Part shown: piece after piece, positions 44,682 to 53,792 of the stretch | Position numbering within the stretch: the stretch's first letter is position 1 | Layout of the letters: each line of letters starts with the position of its first letter | Assembly (NCBI GenBank): GCA_002336675.1 | Contig: DDEI01000020.1 | Location: 1-58,234, forward strand | DNA: 58,234 bases | Source: Flavobacteriales bacterium UBA1958 | GTDB taxonomy: Bacteria > Bacteroidota > Bacteroidia > Flavobacteriales_D > Sanyastnellaceae | Direction: 5' to 3' | Translations under genes and position numbers: made by a program | The notes under the pieces: generated by a model | The model's input: only the letters and a program-made list of their open reading frames with translations | Told to the model about the DNA's origin: nothing | The model's database searches: none

Positions 44682-45191
44682 TTATTTTTTCTCCGAATCG
44701 TCACCACTACTTTTAGCAGGTGCCTTTTTAACAGGTGCCTTTTTAACAGGTGCCTTTTTAACAGGTGCCTTTTTAACAGGTGCCTTTTTAACAGGTGCCT
44801 TTTTAGCAGGCGCTGCTAAAACTTCTTTCGCAGGAGCGACATCTGCCTTAACTGTCTTTTTTGGTGCTGCCTTACCACCAGCTAACGTTATCTTTTCGAT
44901 AGTTAACTCAGTAAGATACTGTCTATGACCATTCTTTTTCTTATACCCTTTTCTTCTTTTCTTCTTGAAAACGATAACCTTATCTCCTTTTAGGTGTCTT
45001 TCAACCTTGGCGGAAACAAATGCACCACTGATAGCTGGGGCGCCAACTGTTGTTTTTCCATCATTTTCAACTAAAAGAACGTTGTTGAATTCAACTTTTT
45101 TTCCCTCTTCAGTTTCTAGACGATGAACAAAAACTCGCTGGTCTTTCTCTACCTTGAACTGTTGCCCTGCTATTTCTACTATTGCGAACAT
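44682..45191 (-). CDS. rplU: 50S ribosomal protein L21 with long basic repeat tail
   Basis: A 169-aa protein. Residues 1 to about 102 are a complete L21 (MFAIVEIAGQQFKVEKDQRV, VIVFKKKRRKGYKKKNGHRQ), where the usual family ends. A lysine/alanine/proline tail of about 65 residues follows, with six KKAPV/A units encoded by 15-bp DNA repeats, ending in an acidic SGDDSEKK. The tail resembles histone-H1-like or RNA-binding tails. It has a strong promoter; rpmA follows. Confidence 0.95.
   Translation of the reverse strand: MFAIVEIAGQQFKVEKDQRVFVHRLETEEGKKVEFNNVLLVENDGKTTVGAPAISGAFVSAKVERHLKGDKVIVFKKKRRKGYKKKNGHRQYLTELTIEKITLAGGKAAPKKTVKADVAPAKEVLAAPAKKAPVKKAPVKKAPVKKAPVKKAPVKKAPAKSSGDDSEKK
44715..44804 (-). 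repeat. Six tandem 15-bp repeats inside rplU
   Basis: Six consecutive 15-bp units, five identical and the first differing by one base, encode the KKAPV pentapeptide. Such perfect tandem DNA repeats change length by slippage, so the copy number is likely to vary between strains. Confidence 0.9.
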
Positions 45192-45214
45192 ATTGTTAAT
45201 AATTTTTGAGCGTG

Positions 45215-45245
45215 CAAAAATATAACTTTATTCTGGTTATTCCAA
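45215..45245 (-). promoter_or_regulatory. Promoter of rplU
   Basis: On the minus strand TTG (45245-45243), a 20-nt spacer and TATTTTTG (45222-45215) match the consensus. The leader would be about 15-20 nt. Confidence 0.75.
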
Positions 45246-45270
45246 TATTCTTTTATGAAAGATTACATTG

Positions 45271-46191
45271 TTAAGCAGAAGACGACATACTCCTACTCCT
45301 ACTGAGCTTAACTAAGTAGACCCCGAGCAAAATCACTCCCCCAAACGCCAGTTGAATTAACGAATATTCCTCTCCAAAATAAACACCCCACATCACAGCT
45401 ACCAAAGGAATAAGGTACGTCACCAAACTGGCAAAAACAGCCGAACTATCTTGAACTAATTTATTAAATAGAACTAAAGCAAATGCAGTCCCTACAGCAC
45501 TCAACACCAAGCAATAGCCCAATCCATTCATCCCTTCTTCATTGTTCAATAAAACATCTTTGAAATCTGTAAAACACAATACTATTCCACCTGGAATAGC
45601 TGCTATAAAAAGCCCCAAGGACGCTATTACTATGGCGTCTATTTGTGAAAGTTTGTTTTGAATCGTGTTCACGCTCAAAGAATAGCAAATAGTAGCTATA
45701 ACGATTAAGCCTGCGTAACCAAGATATACTGAGGAAGTATTGACGCCTTCAGTTTTCACAAACACTAATCCAGCCGCTCCTACAAAACCTACAAAAACCC
45801 CAACAACTGCTTTCTTATTCAATTTGAGACCAAAAAGAAGCATTCCAGTAATGACTGTAAATAAAGGAACTAGGGAATTTAGTATCCCTGCTAAGCCAGT
45901 ATCAATTTCTTTTAAAGAAATAGCAAATAAAAATGCCGGGATTCCATTTCCGCATATTCCAACAATGGCTATTGGAAAAAAAAGTGCACTTCTTAACTTA
46001 GAAAAGTGTCTAATAGCCACTGGCAATAAAACTAACCCCGCTAAAACTAACCGTAAACTACCTAAAACAATTGGCGAATAAAGAGGCTCCCCTTGAGAAT
46101 CAGTCAACACAAAAGACATCAAAATGAATGAGCTACCCCATATTAAAGCCAAAACAGAAAGCACAAGTGCGTTTTTCAATTCTTTACTCAC
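45271..46191 (-). CDS. EamA/DMT-family metabolite exporter
   Basis: A 306-aa inner-membrane protein with ten hydrophobic helices in two EamA repeats (ALIWGSSFILMSF in helix 1, IDTGLAGILNSLVPLFT in repeat 1, SSAVFASLVTYLIPLVAV in repeat 2). Family members export amino acids or other small metabolites; substrate unknown. The frame continues to an ATG at 46242, which would add 17 residues without family similarity. The GTG at 46191 fits the family N-terminus, but the choice is uncertain. Confidence 0.82.
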   Translation of the reverse strand: MSKELKNALVLSVLALIWGSSFILMSFVLTDSQGEPLYSPIVLGSLRLVLAGLVLLPVAIRHFSKLRSALFFPIAIVGICGNGIPAFLFAISLKEIDTGLAGILNSLVPLFTVITGMLLFGLKLNKKAVVGVFVGFVGAAGLVFVKTEGVNTSSVYLGYAGLIVIATICYSLSVNTIQNKLSQIDAIVIASLGLFIAAIPGGIVLCFTDFKDVLLNNEEGMNGLGYCLVLSAVGTAFALVLFNKLVQDSSAVFASLVTYLIPLVAVMWGVYFGEEYSLIQLAFGGVILLGVYLVKLSRSRSMSSSA

Positions 46192-46273
46192 TCCAGTTGT
46201 TATAATTTCTGCAAATATCGATTCTTTGAATAGGCTAATCACTAATTTTACCAGTAATTTAAATCACAATATC

Positions 46274-46600
46274 ATGAAAGTTTTCGCTACCCTAATTTTT
46301 AGTTTTTTCTTAATAACTAGCTGTAACGAATCGACTAGGCAGTCTTCAAGAACGACATCTAATGCCTCTGTAGAAATATCTATCCAAGGAATGACCTGTG
46401 AGAAAATGTGCGGAGGAACTGTATGTAGAGGCCTCGAGAAACTTGAGGGAGTTAACTCTACTGAATTGGCCTTTAATCCAGAAAACCCAATAGATTTGGT
46501 AACTGTAAATTTCGACTCCTCTATAGTTTCTGCTAAAGAAATGAAAGAAAAAGTAGAGTCAATAGCTGGTGGGGTTTATAAAGTGAAAGAAATTAATTAG
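46274..46600 (+). CDS. HMA-like metal-binding lipoprotein
   Basis: A 108-aa protein with a lipoprotein signal peptide (FLITSC, C17) and a heavy-metal-associated domain (about residues 32-108). The metal site reads GMTCEKMCGGTVC (C42, C46, C51), so the spacing is CxxxC instead of CxxC, and a third Cys follows. The ATG at 46274 is chosen because it gives a proper lipoprotein signal; the longer frame from 46124 overlaps the divergent exporter. It may bind copper or another soft metal at the envelope. No metal ATPase is adjacent. Confidence 0.82.
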   Translation: MKVFATLIFSFFLITSCNESTRQSSRTTSNASVEISIQGMTCEKMCGGTVCRGLEKLEGVNSTELAFNPENPIDLVTVNFDSSIVSAKEMKEKVESIAGGVYKVKEIN

Positions 46601-46640
46601 CTATTCTTAACTAGAGCAGCTTTTTTTACTCTATATTTTT

Positions 46641-47159
46641 TTATGGCTTCAAAAAGAAATCAGTTGTTTGACTATTACTCTGATTAAGATCTCTATCATA
46701 AATATAAAACTCGAACCTGCAGGTATCGTATGAGCTATTAAAGTTGTAGTAAGGATCCACGAGACTATATGATATAGTCCCCTGCTGGGTCTGATTTTGG
46801 CCTGAGGGTCTCACCCAAGGAACAGTCTGATTAAAAAGCGCTGCCGAATAAAACGGACTAAAAAGAGGAAAGTCGTTTCCAAATCTTTTCCATACACCAT
46901 CCTGTTTTTCATAATAGGTTAGAATTAAGTTATGATTATAAGGGGCTTCATCATAAGGCGAGAGACTATCTGACTGCTCAAGACCAAAATTTCCGTCACC
47001 ATCAGTGAATTTAAAGTTCAAAACTAAATCAGAAGCTATTCGCTCTAGACTTGTATATTCGATAATAGGTTCATCTGGAAAGTCAGTATTTTTTAAACAT
47101 GAAGCGAAAAAAACTGAAAAAACTCCAGCAAAAAGAAAATAGAATACTTTAGCGCGCAT
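46641..47159 (-). CDS. Hypothetical lipoprotein
   Basis: A 172-aa protein with a lipoprotein signal (FFASC, C21). The mature part is beta-rich with many Tyr, Phe and Asn, including FKFTDGDGNFG near residue 50, which is typical of small Bacteroidota surface lipoproteins. No function can be assigned. It is convergent with the HMA-like lipoprotein gene and divergent from the LuxE-like gene. Confidence 0.75.
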   Translation of the reverse strand: MRAKVFYFLFAGVFSVFFASCLKNTDFPDEPIIEYTSLERIASDLVLNFKFTDGDGNFGLEQSDSLSPYDEAPYNHNLILTYYEKQDGVWKRFGNDFPLFSPFYSAALFNQTVPWVRPSGQNQTQQGTISYSLVDPYYNFNSSYDTCRFEFYIYDRDLNQSNSQTTDFFLKP

Positions 47160-47193
47160 ACCTCAAAATTAGTAAACTCTGTAATTAACTGAC

Positions 47194-48192
47194 TTGTTTA
47201 GAAGAGAACAATTTATAAAATCCATTTTCGAGATAAACTCTTCACAAGAATTTAACGAATTAGCGGTGCAATTATTTCACCACCAAGCCTCCTCGGTTCA
47301 AGTATACAAAGACTTTTTAGGTTTTCTTAATATTCGTTCTTCTAACATTACTGAAATATCAGACATTCCCTGTCTCCCAATACAGTTCTTTAAAAAGAAA
47401 CACATCCTCACAGAAGGGCTAGAAACCAAGACCATTTTCAGAAGCAGCGGAACATCGAGCTCTATTTCATCCGAACATTTAGTTCATGATTTAAGTCTTT
47501 ATGAAAAATCTTTTAAAACACATTTCGAATCAACTTATGGCTCCTGTAAAAATTTAATCATCCTAGCCCTTTTACCAGCCTATTTAGAGAGGAAAGACTC
47601 TTCCCTGGTTTACATGGTCAACAGACTAATAGAACTAACTAAAAACAGCCACAGCAGCTTTTATAAGGACAACTACCAAAAGCTAGTTTCCAAAATTGAA
47701 AGCTTAATAATGTCAGAAAAGAGAATTGTACTTTTCGGAGTGACTTTTGGCTTATTACAAATAATAGAAAGATTCACGGGCCTAGACTGGAGCCATGTGA
47801 CCATAATAGAAACCGGCGGGATGAAAGGTCGAGGAAGAGAACTTACTCGAACGGAACTTCACAAACACTTAAAGAAACACTTAAGAGTTTCAGAGGTCCA
47901 TTCAGAATACGGCATGACTGAGTTACTTTCTCAAGGATATTCTAACGGAGAGATATTTACCCCTGCGCCATGGATGAAAGTAATGACCAGAGAAGTAGAT
48001 GACCCATTTACTTCTGCTGCACATCACCGAACCGGTGGAATTAACGTGATAGACTTGGCTAACATAGATTCATGCGCATTTCTAGCTACCGATGACTTAG
48101 GGAAAACTCAAGAGAACGGCACTTTCGAAGTATTAGGAAGATTTGACCACTCCGATGTTCGAGGATGTAATCTGCTGGTTCAGGATATTTAA
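47194..48192 (+). CDS. LuxE-family acyl-protein synthetase-like enzyme
   Basis: A 332-aa protein of the LuxE/acyl-AMP ligase group, related to adenylate-forming enzymes. It has FRSSGTSSS near residue 90 (phosphate-binding loop), ETGGMKGRGRELTRTEL near 210, and SEYGMTELLSQGYS near 240. LuxE activates fatty acids for bioluminescence, but there is no luxCDAB here; non-luminous Bacteroidota homologues may activate an acid for surface polymers. The start is TTG (47194), the only start after an upstream TAA. The 3' end overlaps tyrS by 4 bp. Confidence 0.83.
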   Translation: MFRREQFIKSIFEINSSQEFNELAVQLFHHQASSVQVYKDFLGFLNIRSSNITEISDIPCLPIQFFKKKHILTEGLETKTIFRSSGTSSSISSEHLVHDLSLYEKSFKTHFESTYGSCKNLIILALLPAYLERKDSSLVYMVNRLIELTKNSHSSFYKDNYQKLVSKIESLIMSEKRIVLFGVTFGLLQIIERFTGLDWSHVTIIETGGMKGRGRELTRTELHKHLKKHLRVSEVHSEYGMTELLSQGYSNGEIFTPAPWMKVMTREVDDPFTSAAHHRTGGINVIDLANIDSCAFLATDDLGKTQENGTFEVLGRFDHSDVRGCNLLVQDI

Positions 48193-49463
48193 GAAACTAC
48201 TTTAATAATGAAATAAGTCTTTTTACCGCGTTGCAATACTGCATACTTTCCATTCAACAAATCCTTTTCACTAAGCACAAAATCCTCTCCTACTTTAGAT
48301 TTATTGACACTAACCGCATTTTCCTTTAGTGCTCTCCTGGCTTCTCCATTTGACTTTAAGAATCCTGTACTCTCGGCTAATGCCGCTACAATACCCATCC
48401 CTTCGAAGTCTGCTTTTTTAACTTCAGCCGTCGCACATCCTGAGAATAAATCATTAAAAGTTTGCTCATTTAGCTCTGCTAAATCTTCACTTGTAGATTT
48501 ACCAAATAAGATTCCAGATGCCTTTTCGGCTTTCTCTAACTCAGATTCACCGTGCACGTATGTAGTTAGTTCGATGGCTAATGCTTTTTGCAACGCTCTC
48601 GCTCCTGGGTTTTCTTCATGATCAGCTATTATGGAACTAATTTCAGATTCTTCTTTAAACGTGAAAATCTTAATATAGCTTCGAGCATCTTCATCAGAGG
48701 TGTTTAACCAAAACTGGTAGAACATATATGGAGAAGTCTTTTTCGGGTCTAACCACACATTTCCTCCTTCAGATTTACCAAACTTAGTCCCGTCTGCCTT
48801 TTTCACTAAAGGGGCAGTAAGAGCGAATGACTCTCCTCTATTAATCCTTCTTACCATTTCGGTTCCGGTGGTAATATTTCCCCACTGATCGGAACCTCCC
48901 ATTTGGAGTTTTACATTTCTATTGGCATTAAGCCAGCAAAAGTCATACCCTTGAATTAATTGGTAACTAAATTCAGTAAATGAAATTCCTTTGTCTATCC
49001 TAAGCTTTACAGACTCCTTGGCCATCATGTAGTTTACCGAAATGTGCTTACCTACATCTCTAATAAACTCTAAGAAATTAATTCCTTTAAACCAGTCATA
49101 ATTATTTACCATTTCCGCGCTGTTCAACCCACAGTCGAAATCTAAAAACTTCTCTAACTGTGCTTTCTGGCAGTTTAAATTATGGTCTATTATAGAAGTA
49201 TCTAATAATTGTCTCTCAGCAGATTTTCCTGAAGGATCCCCAACCAAACCAGTAGCTCCTCCAACTAATGCAAATGGTTTATGGCCTGCTTTCTGCAGAT
49301 GAACCAATAAAATAATGGGAACTAAGTTTCCTATATGCAATGAATCGGCAGTAGGATCAAAACCCACATAGCCACTAGTCATTTCCTTTTTTAGCTGATC
49401 TTCTATTCCTGGCGTAAAATCATGAAGAAGTCCTCTCCATTTTAATTCTTGTACTAAACTCAT
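48189..49463 (-). CDS. tyrS: Tyrosyl-tRNA synthetase
   Basis: A 424-aa class I synthetase. It has the HIGH-like HIGN (H43), KLQMGGSDQWGNITTG, the KMSKS-like KFGKS (about residue 230) and a C-terminal S4 RNA-binding domain. Length is that of bacterial TyrRS. It follows murF by 29 nt on the same strand. Confidence 0.96.
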   Translation of the reverse strand: MSLVQELKWRGLLHDFTPGIEDQLKKEMTSGYVGFDPTADSLHIGNLVPIILLVHLQKAGHKPFALVGGATGLVGDPSGKSAERQLLDTSIIDHNLNCQKAQLEKFLDFDCGLNSAEMVNNYDWFKGINFLEFIRDVGKHISVNYMMAKESVKLRIDKGISFTEFSYQLIQGYDFCWLNANRNVKLQMGGSDQWGNITTGTEMVRRINRGESFALTAPLVKKADGTKFGKSEGGNVWLDPKKTSPYMFYQFWLNTSDEDARSYIKIFTFKEESEISSIIADHEENPGARALQKALAIELTTYVHGESELEKAEKASGILFGKSTSEDLAELNEQTFNDLFSGCATAEVKKADFEGMGIVAALAESTGFLKSNGEARRALKENAVSVNKSKVGEDFVLSEKDLLNGKYAVLQRGKKTYFIIKVVS

Positions 49464-49492
49464 GTTCTTATAATATTGAATCGCAAAGATAG

Positions 49493-50791
49493 TTAGAGTT
49501 TTTCTTCTATGACCTCTAATTTTATTCCTCTAGATCCTTTTATTAAAACAATCTTGTCAGCTATCATTAAGGATTCTATTTCAGCAAGTAAATCCGAGGT
49601 GTTCTTGTAACATTTATACGATTTACCGCCAGCTTTATAATATTCCTCACCCACGAATATGCCTACTAATCCAAGCTCTTCGGTATAGTCTATCATTTCT
49701 CTATGAGCGCTCAAGGACACATCTCCTAGCTCCAACATATCTCCAAGTATAAACAGCTTCTTCTCATTGGGAAATTCCATTCCTGAGAGGTTTAAAAGAG
49801 CAGCCCGCGTGCTCGTTATGTTCGCGTTATACGCGTCGAGAATCAGTGTGTTTTTTTCTGTTTTTTTAATCTGGCTTCTGTTATTCCTAGGTGTATAACG
49901 CTCTAAACTCCGGATAATTTTATTTACTGGAACATGAAACTTCAGCCCTACAGCCACTGCTGCTAAGGCATTCTCTAAATTATAAGCTCCTGTAAGATTA
50001 GTCTCCACTTCAGTAGAATTATAGCCTTCGCTTTCCCACTTGAATTTTAACGTTACCCCATGATGTGTAATCGTTCCTCTTAGTGGACTTTCCGTGTTAA
50101 CGCTGTAGTATGACTTATTTTTCAAATCAATACCCATTTTTTTTAGGTGCATATTGTCTTTATTCATAAAAACGAGAGAATCATTATTTCCTAAAAAATC
50201 ATAGAGCTCCTTTTTAGTTTTCATAATATTATCGAAGCTACCAAACCCTTCGAGGTGAGCCTCTCCTATATTAGTAATTAAACCGCACGTCGGCAAGCAG
50301 ATTTCACATAGTTCTTTTATGTCCGCCCCCTTATTAGCTCCCATTTCTATGATGGCTATCTCATGTTCAGGTAAAATACTCAAGACTGAGAGAGGAACCC
50401 CAATGTGATTATTGAAGTTGCCTGCGGTAGCGTAGCTATTTAAATGAGAAGACAGAACAGCGTGTACTAGTTCTTTAGTTGTGGTTTTACCATTAGTTCC
50501 GGTAACACCTATTATAGGCAAGTCTAGGGTCAACCTGTAATCAAGAGCTAAATTTTGTAGTGCGGTTAACGTATCCTCTACTACCATGAACTTATCAATG
50601 TCTTTATAACTAGAATCACTTACGACACTTAAAACACATCCATCATCTAACGCCTTTTGGGCATAGGTGTTTCCATTAAAATTTTCTCCGCTGAGAGCGA
50701 AAAAAATCGCTCCATTATCTATCTTTCTGGTATCGGTGCAAATTTTTCTAGATGAAAGATATCTGCTCAATAAAAGTTCTCTTTTATTCAT
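49493..50791 (-). CDS. murF: UDP-N-acetylmuramoyl-tripeptide--D-alanyl-D-alanine ligase
   Basis: A 432-aa Mur ligase, the last cytosolic step of the peptidoglycan precursor peptide. The P-loop GVTGTNGKTTTKE lies at residues 95-107. The N-terminal domain has the MurF signature TDTRKIDNGAIFFALSGENFNGN, and ILGDMLELGD lies in the C-terminal domain. Length is normal. It stands between gldJ and tyrS on the same strand, with a terminator separating it from gldJ. Confidence 0.95.
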   Translation of the reverse strand: MNKRELLLSRYLSSRKICTDTRKIDNGAIFFALSGENFNGNTYAQKALDDGCVLSVVSDSSYKDIDKFMVVEDTLTALQNLALDYRLTLDLPIIGVTGTNGKTTTKELVHAVLSSHLNSYATAGNFNNHIGVPLSVLSILPEHEIAIIEMGANKGADIKELCEICLPTCGLITNIGEAHLEGFGSFDNIMKTKKELYDFLGNNDSLVFMNKDNMHLKKMGIDLKNKSYYSVNTESPLRGTITHHGVTLKFKWESEGYNSTEVETNLTGAYNLENALAAVAVGLKFHVPVNKIIRSLERYTPRNNRSQIKKTEKNTLILDAYNANITSTRAALLNLSGMEFPNEKKLFILGDMLELGDVSLSAHREMIDYTEELGLVGIFVGEEYYKAGGKSYKCYKNTSDLLAEIESLMIADKIVLIKGSRGIKLEVIEEKL

Positions 50792-50818
50792 GAAAAATAT
50801 TTTAGGTAAAATAAGGTC

Positions 50819-50855
50819 ATAAAAAAACCACCTAAGAAGCTCTTAGATGGTTTTT
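50819..50855 (-). terminator. Terminator after gldJ
   Basis: On the minus strand a 13-15 bp stem with one mismatch (AAACCATCTAAGA / TCTTAGGTGGTTT) and a 3-nt loop is followed by seven T, between the gldJ stop and the murF start. Confidence 0.85.
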
Positions 50856-50878
50856 ATAAAAACTAAATTGTTCTATTC

Positions 50879-52630
50879 TTATTCCCAATCTATTCCTACA
50901 GGACTTCCCACTCTGTGCATAGCACATCTAAACCCTATAGTAGCTGTTCTTTGTCTTTCATCTAAAAACCTTCTAGAGCCCGGTGTAGTCCAGTAAGCTC
51001 TGTCTCTCCAGGAACCGCCTTTATATACTCTCGCCTTATCATTAACCAATGTAGTCACACCCCAATCATACATTCTAGTATCTTGTTTGTTTTCGTATGA
51101 CGGGTCAGTATATCTAATACTAGATTCGAAGTCTCCATCTAAATAATCTATGTTATCAGATTTTCTGTAATTTCTTCTATCTATATTCTCCGCTACAGAA
51201 ACATCTCTTTTTCTTAGTTCTCCAGGCTGAGCTAACACATACTCAGAAATCCCATCTAAAAGGTCAGGAGCAAATGTAGATTCAGAATCTTTTATCGCAT
51301 CAATCCCTTCTTGAACTTTATACATAGCTTCTTCTTCGTTGTTCTCGTTTACATATTCTTTTGCCTCCTCTAGGAAACTATTCACGTTATCTAGAAGATT
51401 TAGATCTGAGTCTCTCAATCTCGACTGAGCTAATTTTTTATATGTCTCTAAATAAGATTGAATTCCGTCTAGATCATAAATTACGTAATCATACTTAGGA
51501 GCCAAAAAGCCTTCACTGTCTAAAACTTTGGTCTGAAATTTATTTCCCCTGAAAGCTCTGAATTCACTCTTATCATCAGGTGATAAGGGTCTGTAAACAT
51601 CCATCACCCACTCACTAACATTTCCCGCCATATTATATAATCCATAATCATTAGGAGGATAAGAATAAACAGGTGCTGTGATATCAGCATTATCATTTAA
51701 TGCTTTAGCTACCCCCATCATATCTCCTCTTCCTCTTACGAAGTTTGCGTTGATTTTACCGAAATATTTATCCCCAGGCCCTTTGTCATTTCGAACATAG
51801 TGCCCATTCCATGGATATGTCTTTCTATCGGTTATTAATTCGTCGTAAGAATTCCCTATTAAACCAAGAGCAGCGTATTCCCACTCCGCTTCTGTAGGTA
51901 ATCTATATCTTGGAAGAAGAATACCATCTTCCAATTCTATATTTCTATATCCACTACTCAAAGGATTTAAATCCGTAATTCCATCATTCGCTTTTTCCCC
52001 TTCATATTGACCCCCGAAATAAGAGTCTGTAGTAAAGTGTTCTTCATCTACCTGAGAAGACGGGTTATGAACTAAAAGTCCTTCCCTAATTAATATTAGC
52101 TCATTTACTCTATCAGTTCTCCACTCACAGAAGTCGCTTGCCTGAAGCCAATTCACTCCTACTACTGGATAGTCATCGTAAGCCGGGTGACGTAAATAAA
52201 GTTCAACATATGGTTCGTTGTACTCCATTTTCTCTCTCCAAACTAGAGTGTCAGGAAGTGCATTTCTATAAACCTCCGGATAAGAATCTCCATAAATTCT
52301 CTTCAACCAGTAAAGATATTCTCTCCAATCTTGATTCGTTACTTCTGTCTCATCAATATAAAAAGAAGAAACTGTGACTCTTGTAGGCTGGGCATCCCAA
52401 CTGAAGTTAACATCATCTTCTACCCTACCCATAGTGAAGGTCCCTCCTTCGATGAGTACTAATCCTGGACCTGTCTCTTGCTCTAAGTATGGTGTTTTCT
52501 CAAAACCTCCATTTTCTGGGCTATTGAAGGACCAACCTGTAGCTCCAGATCTTCCACTGCTTCCACATGAGTATAGAAAGAACACTAACCCAAACACGGC
52601 TAATGAATTTAAAATTTGTAGATTTTTCAT
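50879..52630 (-). CDS. gldJ: Gliding motility/T9SS lipoprotein GldJ
   Basis: A 583-aa outer-membrane-associated lipoprotein (lipobox LYSC, C22) with a formylglycine-enzyme-like (SUMF1) fold. Segments include LIEGGTFTMG near 60, YRLPTEAEWEYAALG near 240, GLYNMAGNVSEWVMDVY near 335, and YKGGSWRDRAYWTTPGSRRF with IGFRCAM at the end. A helical insertion lies around residues 390-470. GldJ supports gliding and T9SS by stabilising the GldK ring component. The position next to porU/porV, together with the length, favours GldJ over GldK. It is 38 nt after the porP/sprF homologue. Confidence 0.9.
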   Translation of the reverse strand: MKNLQILNSLAVFGLVFFLYSCGSSGRSGATGWSFNSPENGGFEKTPYLEQETGPGLVLIEGGTFTMGRVEDDVNFSWDAQPTRVTVSSFYIDETEVTNQDWREYLYWLKRIYGDSYPEVYRNALPDTLVWREKMEYNEPYVELYLRHPAYDDYPVVGVNWLQASDFCEWRTDRVNELILIREGLLVHNPSSQVDEEHFTTDSYFGGQYEGEKANDGITDLNPLSSGYRNIELEDGILLPRYRLPTEAEWEYAALGLIGNSYDELITDRKTYPWNGHYVRNDKGPGDKYFGKINANFVRGRGDMMGVAKALNDNADITAPVYSYPPNDYGLYNMAGNVSEWVMDVYRPLSPDDKSEFRAFRGNKFQTKVLDSEGFLAPKYDYVIYDLDGIQSYLETYKKLAQSRLRDSDLNLLDNVNSFLEEAKEYVNENNEEEAMYKVQEGIDAIKDSESTFAPDLLDGISEYVLAQPGELRKRDVSVAENIDRRNYRKSDNIDYLDGDFESSIRYTDPSYENKQDTRMYDWGVTTLVNDKARVYKGGSWRDRAYWTTPGSRRFLDERQRTATIGFRCAMHRVGSPVGIDWE

Positions 52631-52668
52631 GATTTCTTTTCCTTAGGTTTCTTCTTAATGTCTTAAAA

Positions 52669-53643
52669 CTAGAATGAAGGACAATTTATTGTTCTGAATT
52701 TTGTTCTAACAGGTTTACAATCAAACTGGATAGTCATAGTTAGCTCATGAGAACCCCCACTACTAGGAGTTAATTGAGAAATGGTAACGTCATAACTATA
52801 ACCAAATTTAATTACATCTGTCTGCACTCCTACCAAGGCTATGAATGAGTCATCGAATCTATACCATACCCCTCCTACCAAAGGCCCTTTACTTACATAA
52901 AGGCCTACATTAATCTGCTGAAACTCTCCTTGCCTCTGGTATAACAAATTCGGAGACAACTTAGCGTCACTATTTCTTCTTTTTGTATCAATAGGAATAA
53001 CTGCTCCAGCGTGTCCTGTAAATCTCATAGGCAATGGAGAATTTCCGACCACTAGAGATTCATTGGGTTCTGTCAGGTGATGAACGCTTCCCCCAAAGTA
53101 AAGTCTATCACTGAATCCCACAAGACCTGCAGAGAAGTCAAGATTATTGGCTTGACCTCCTCTAGGGAGTTCAGCTGTTTGGTAGATAAATCCACTTCTT
53201 TCGTCAATCATATCATTAAAAGTAAGCTTCGACCAATCTAAGCTTTTCTGAAAATACTTTACCTCAAGCCCCGCTTTTATCGAGAATGTTCTAGAAAGCG
53301 CTTTCTGATAAGAGTAAATCCCCGCTACAGAGGTAGTTCTTAAAGTTCCTCTACCTGCTTGGTCATTCATCACAACAACTCCTAATCCACCACTAATCGT
53401 CGGGATAAACTGGTCGTAACTCGCGCTAGTCGTGACATAAGATCCACTTAGAGAAGGCCACTGATTTCTGTAGGCCATAACTAGTCTAGGGCACCTTGCG
53501 GATCCTGCAAAAGCAGGATTCAGATATAACGGGTTCGCGTAAAACTGAGTAAACTGCGGATCCTGAGCTTTAGCCTCAATGGAAACAGTCAAGGTTAGCA
53601 CGAAAGCAAGCCCAAGGGTTATTAGTACTTGTGTAATTCTCAT
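52669..53643 (-). CDS. PorP/SprF family type IX secretion membrane protein
   Basis: A 324-aa outer-membrane beta-barrel protein with a signal peptide (about residues 1-26) and the hallmark DPQFTQFYANPLYLNPAFAG just after it. Amphipathic strands follow (GLGVVVMNDQAGRGTLR, FGGSVHHL, GGVWYRF). Family members anchor or attach T9SS cargo, such as type B adhesins, at the surface. The frame continues to an ATG at 53676, but the start at 53643 gives a proper signal peptide. It is the first gene of the unit with gldJ and is divergent from porU. Confidence 0.9.
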   Translation of the reverse strand: MRITQVLITLGLAFVLTLTVSIEAKAQDPQFTQFYANPLYLNPAFAGSARCPRLVMAYRNQWPSLSGSYVTTSASYDQFIPTISGGLGVVVMNDQAGRGTLRTTSVAGIYSYQKALSRTFSIKAGLEVKYFQKSLDWSKLTFNDMIDERSGFIYQTAELPRGGQANNLDFSAGLVGFSDRLYFGGSVHHLTEPNESLVVGNSPLPMRFTGHAGAVIPIDTKRRNSDAKLSPNLLYQRQGEFQQINVGLYVSKGPLVGGVWYRFDDSFIALVGVQTDVIKFGYSYDVTISQLTPSSGGSHELTMTIQFDCKPVRTKFRTINCPSF

Positions 53644-53792
53644 CTTCAGTCTGTATACGTTTATTTCAAACCACAATTATACGAAATATAACGACTGTGG
53701 TTAATTTTTCATCTTTGTTACAATATGAAACGCTATTCATCGTTTTTTTGTTGCCTCGCCATTAAAGACGAAAAAACAACATTTTCATAAAT

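Noticed and set aside
44715..44804. Possible CRISPR array
   Set aside because: The repeats are contiguous 15-bp units without spacers and lie in a coding frame.
44644..44928. Repetitive plus-strand frame opposite rplU
   Set aside because: It is only the antisense reading of the 15-bp repeats in rplU.
46124..46273. Upstream extension of the HMA-like lipoprotein
   Set aside because: It overlaps the divergent exporter gene and would bury the lipoprotein signal peptide. The ATG at 46274 gives a correct lipobox.
46601..46640. Possible terminator between the HMA-like and the next lipoprotein gene
   Set aside because: There is a T-run, but the stem before it is only about 4 bp, so it is too weak to call.
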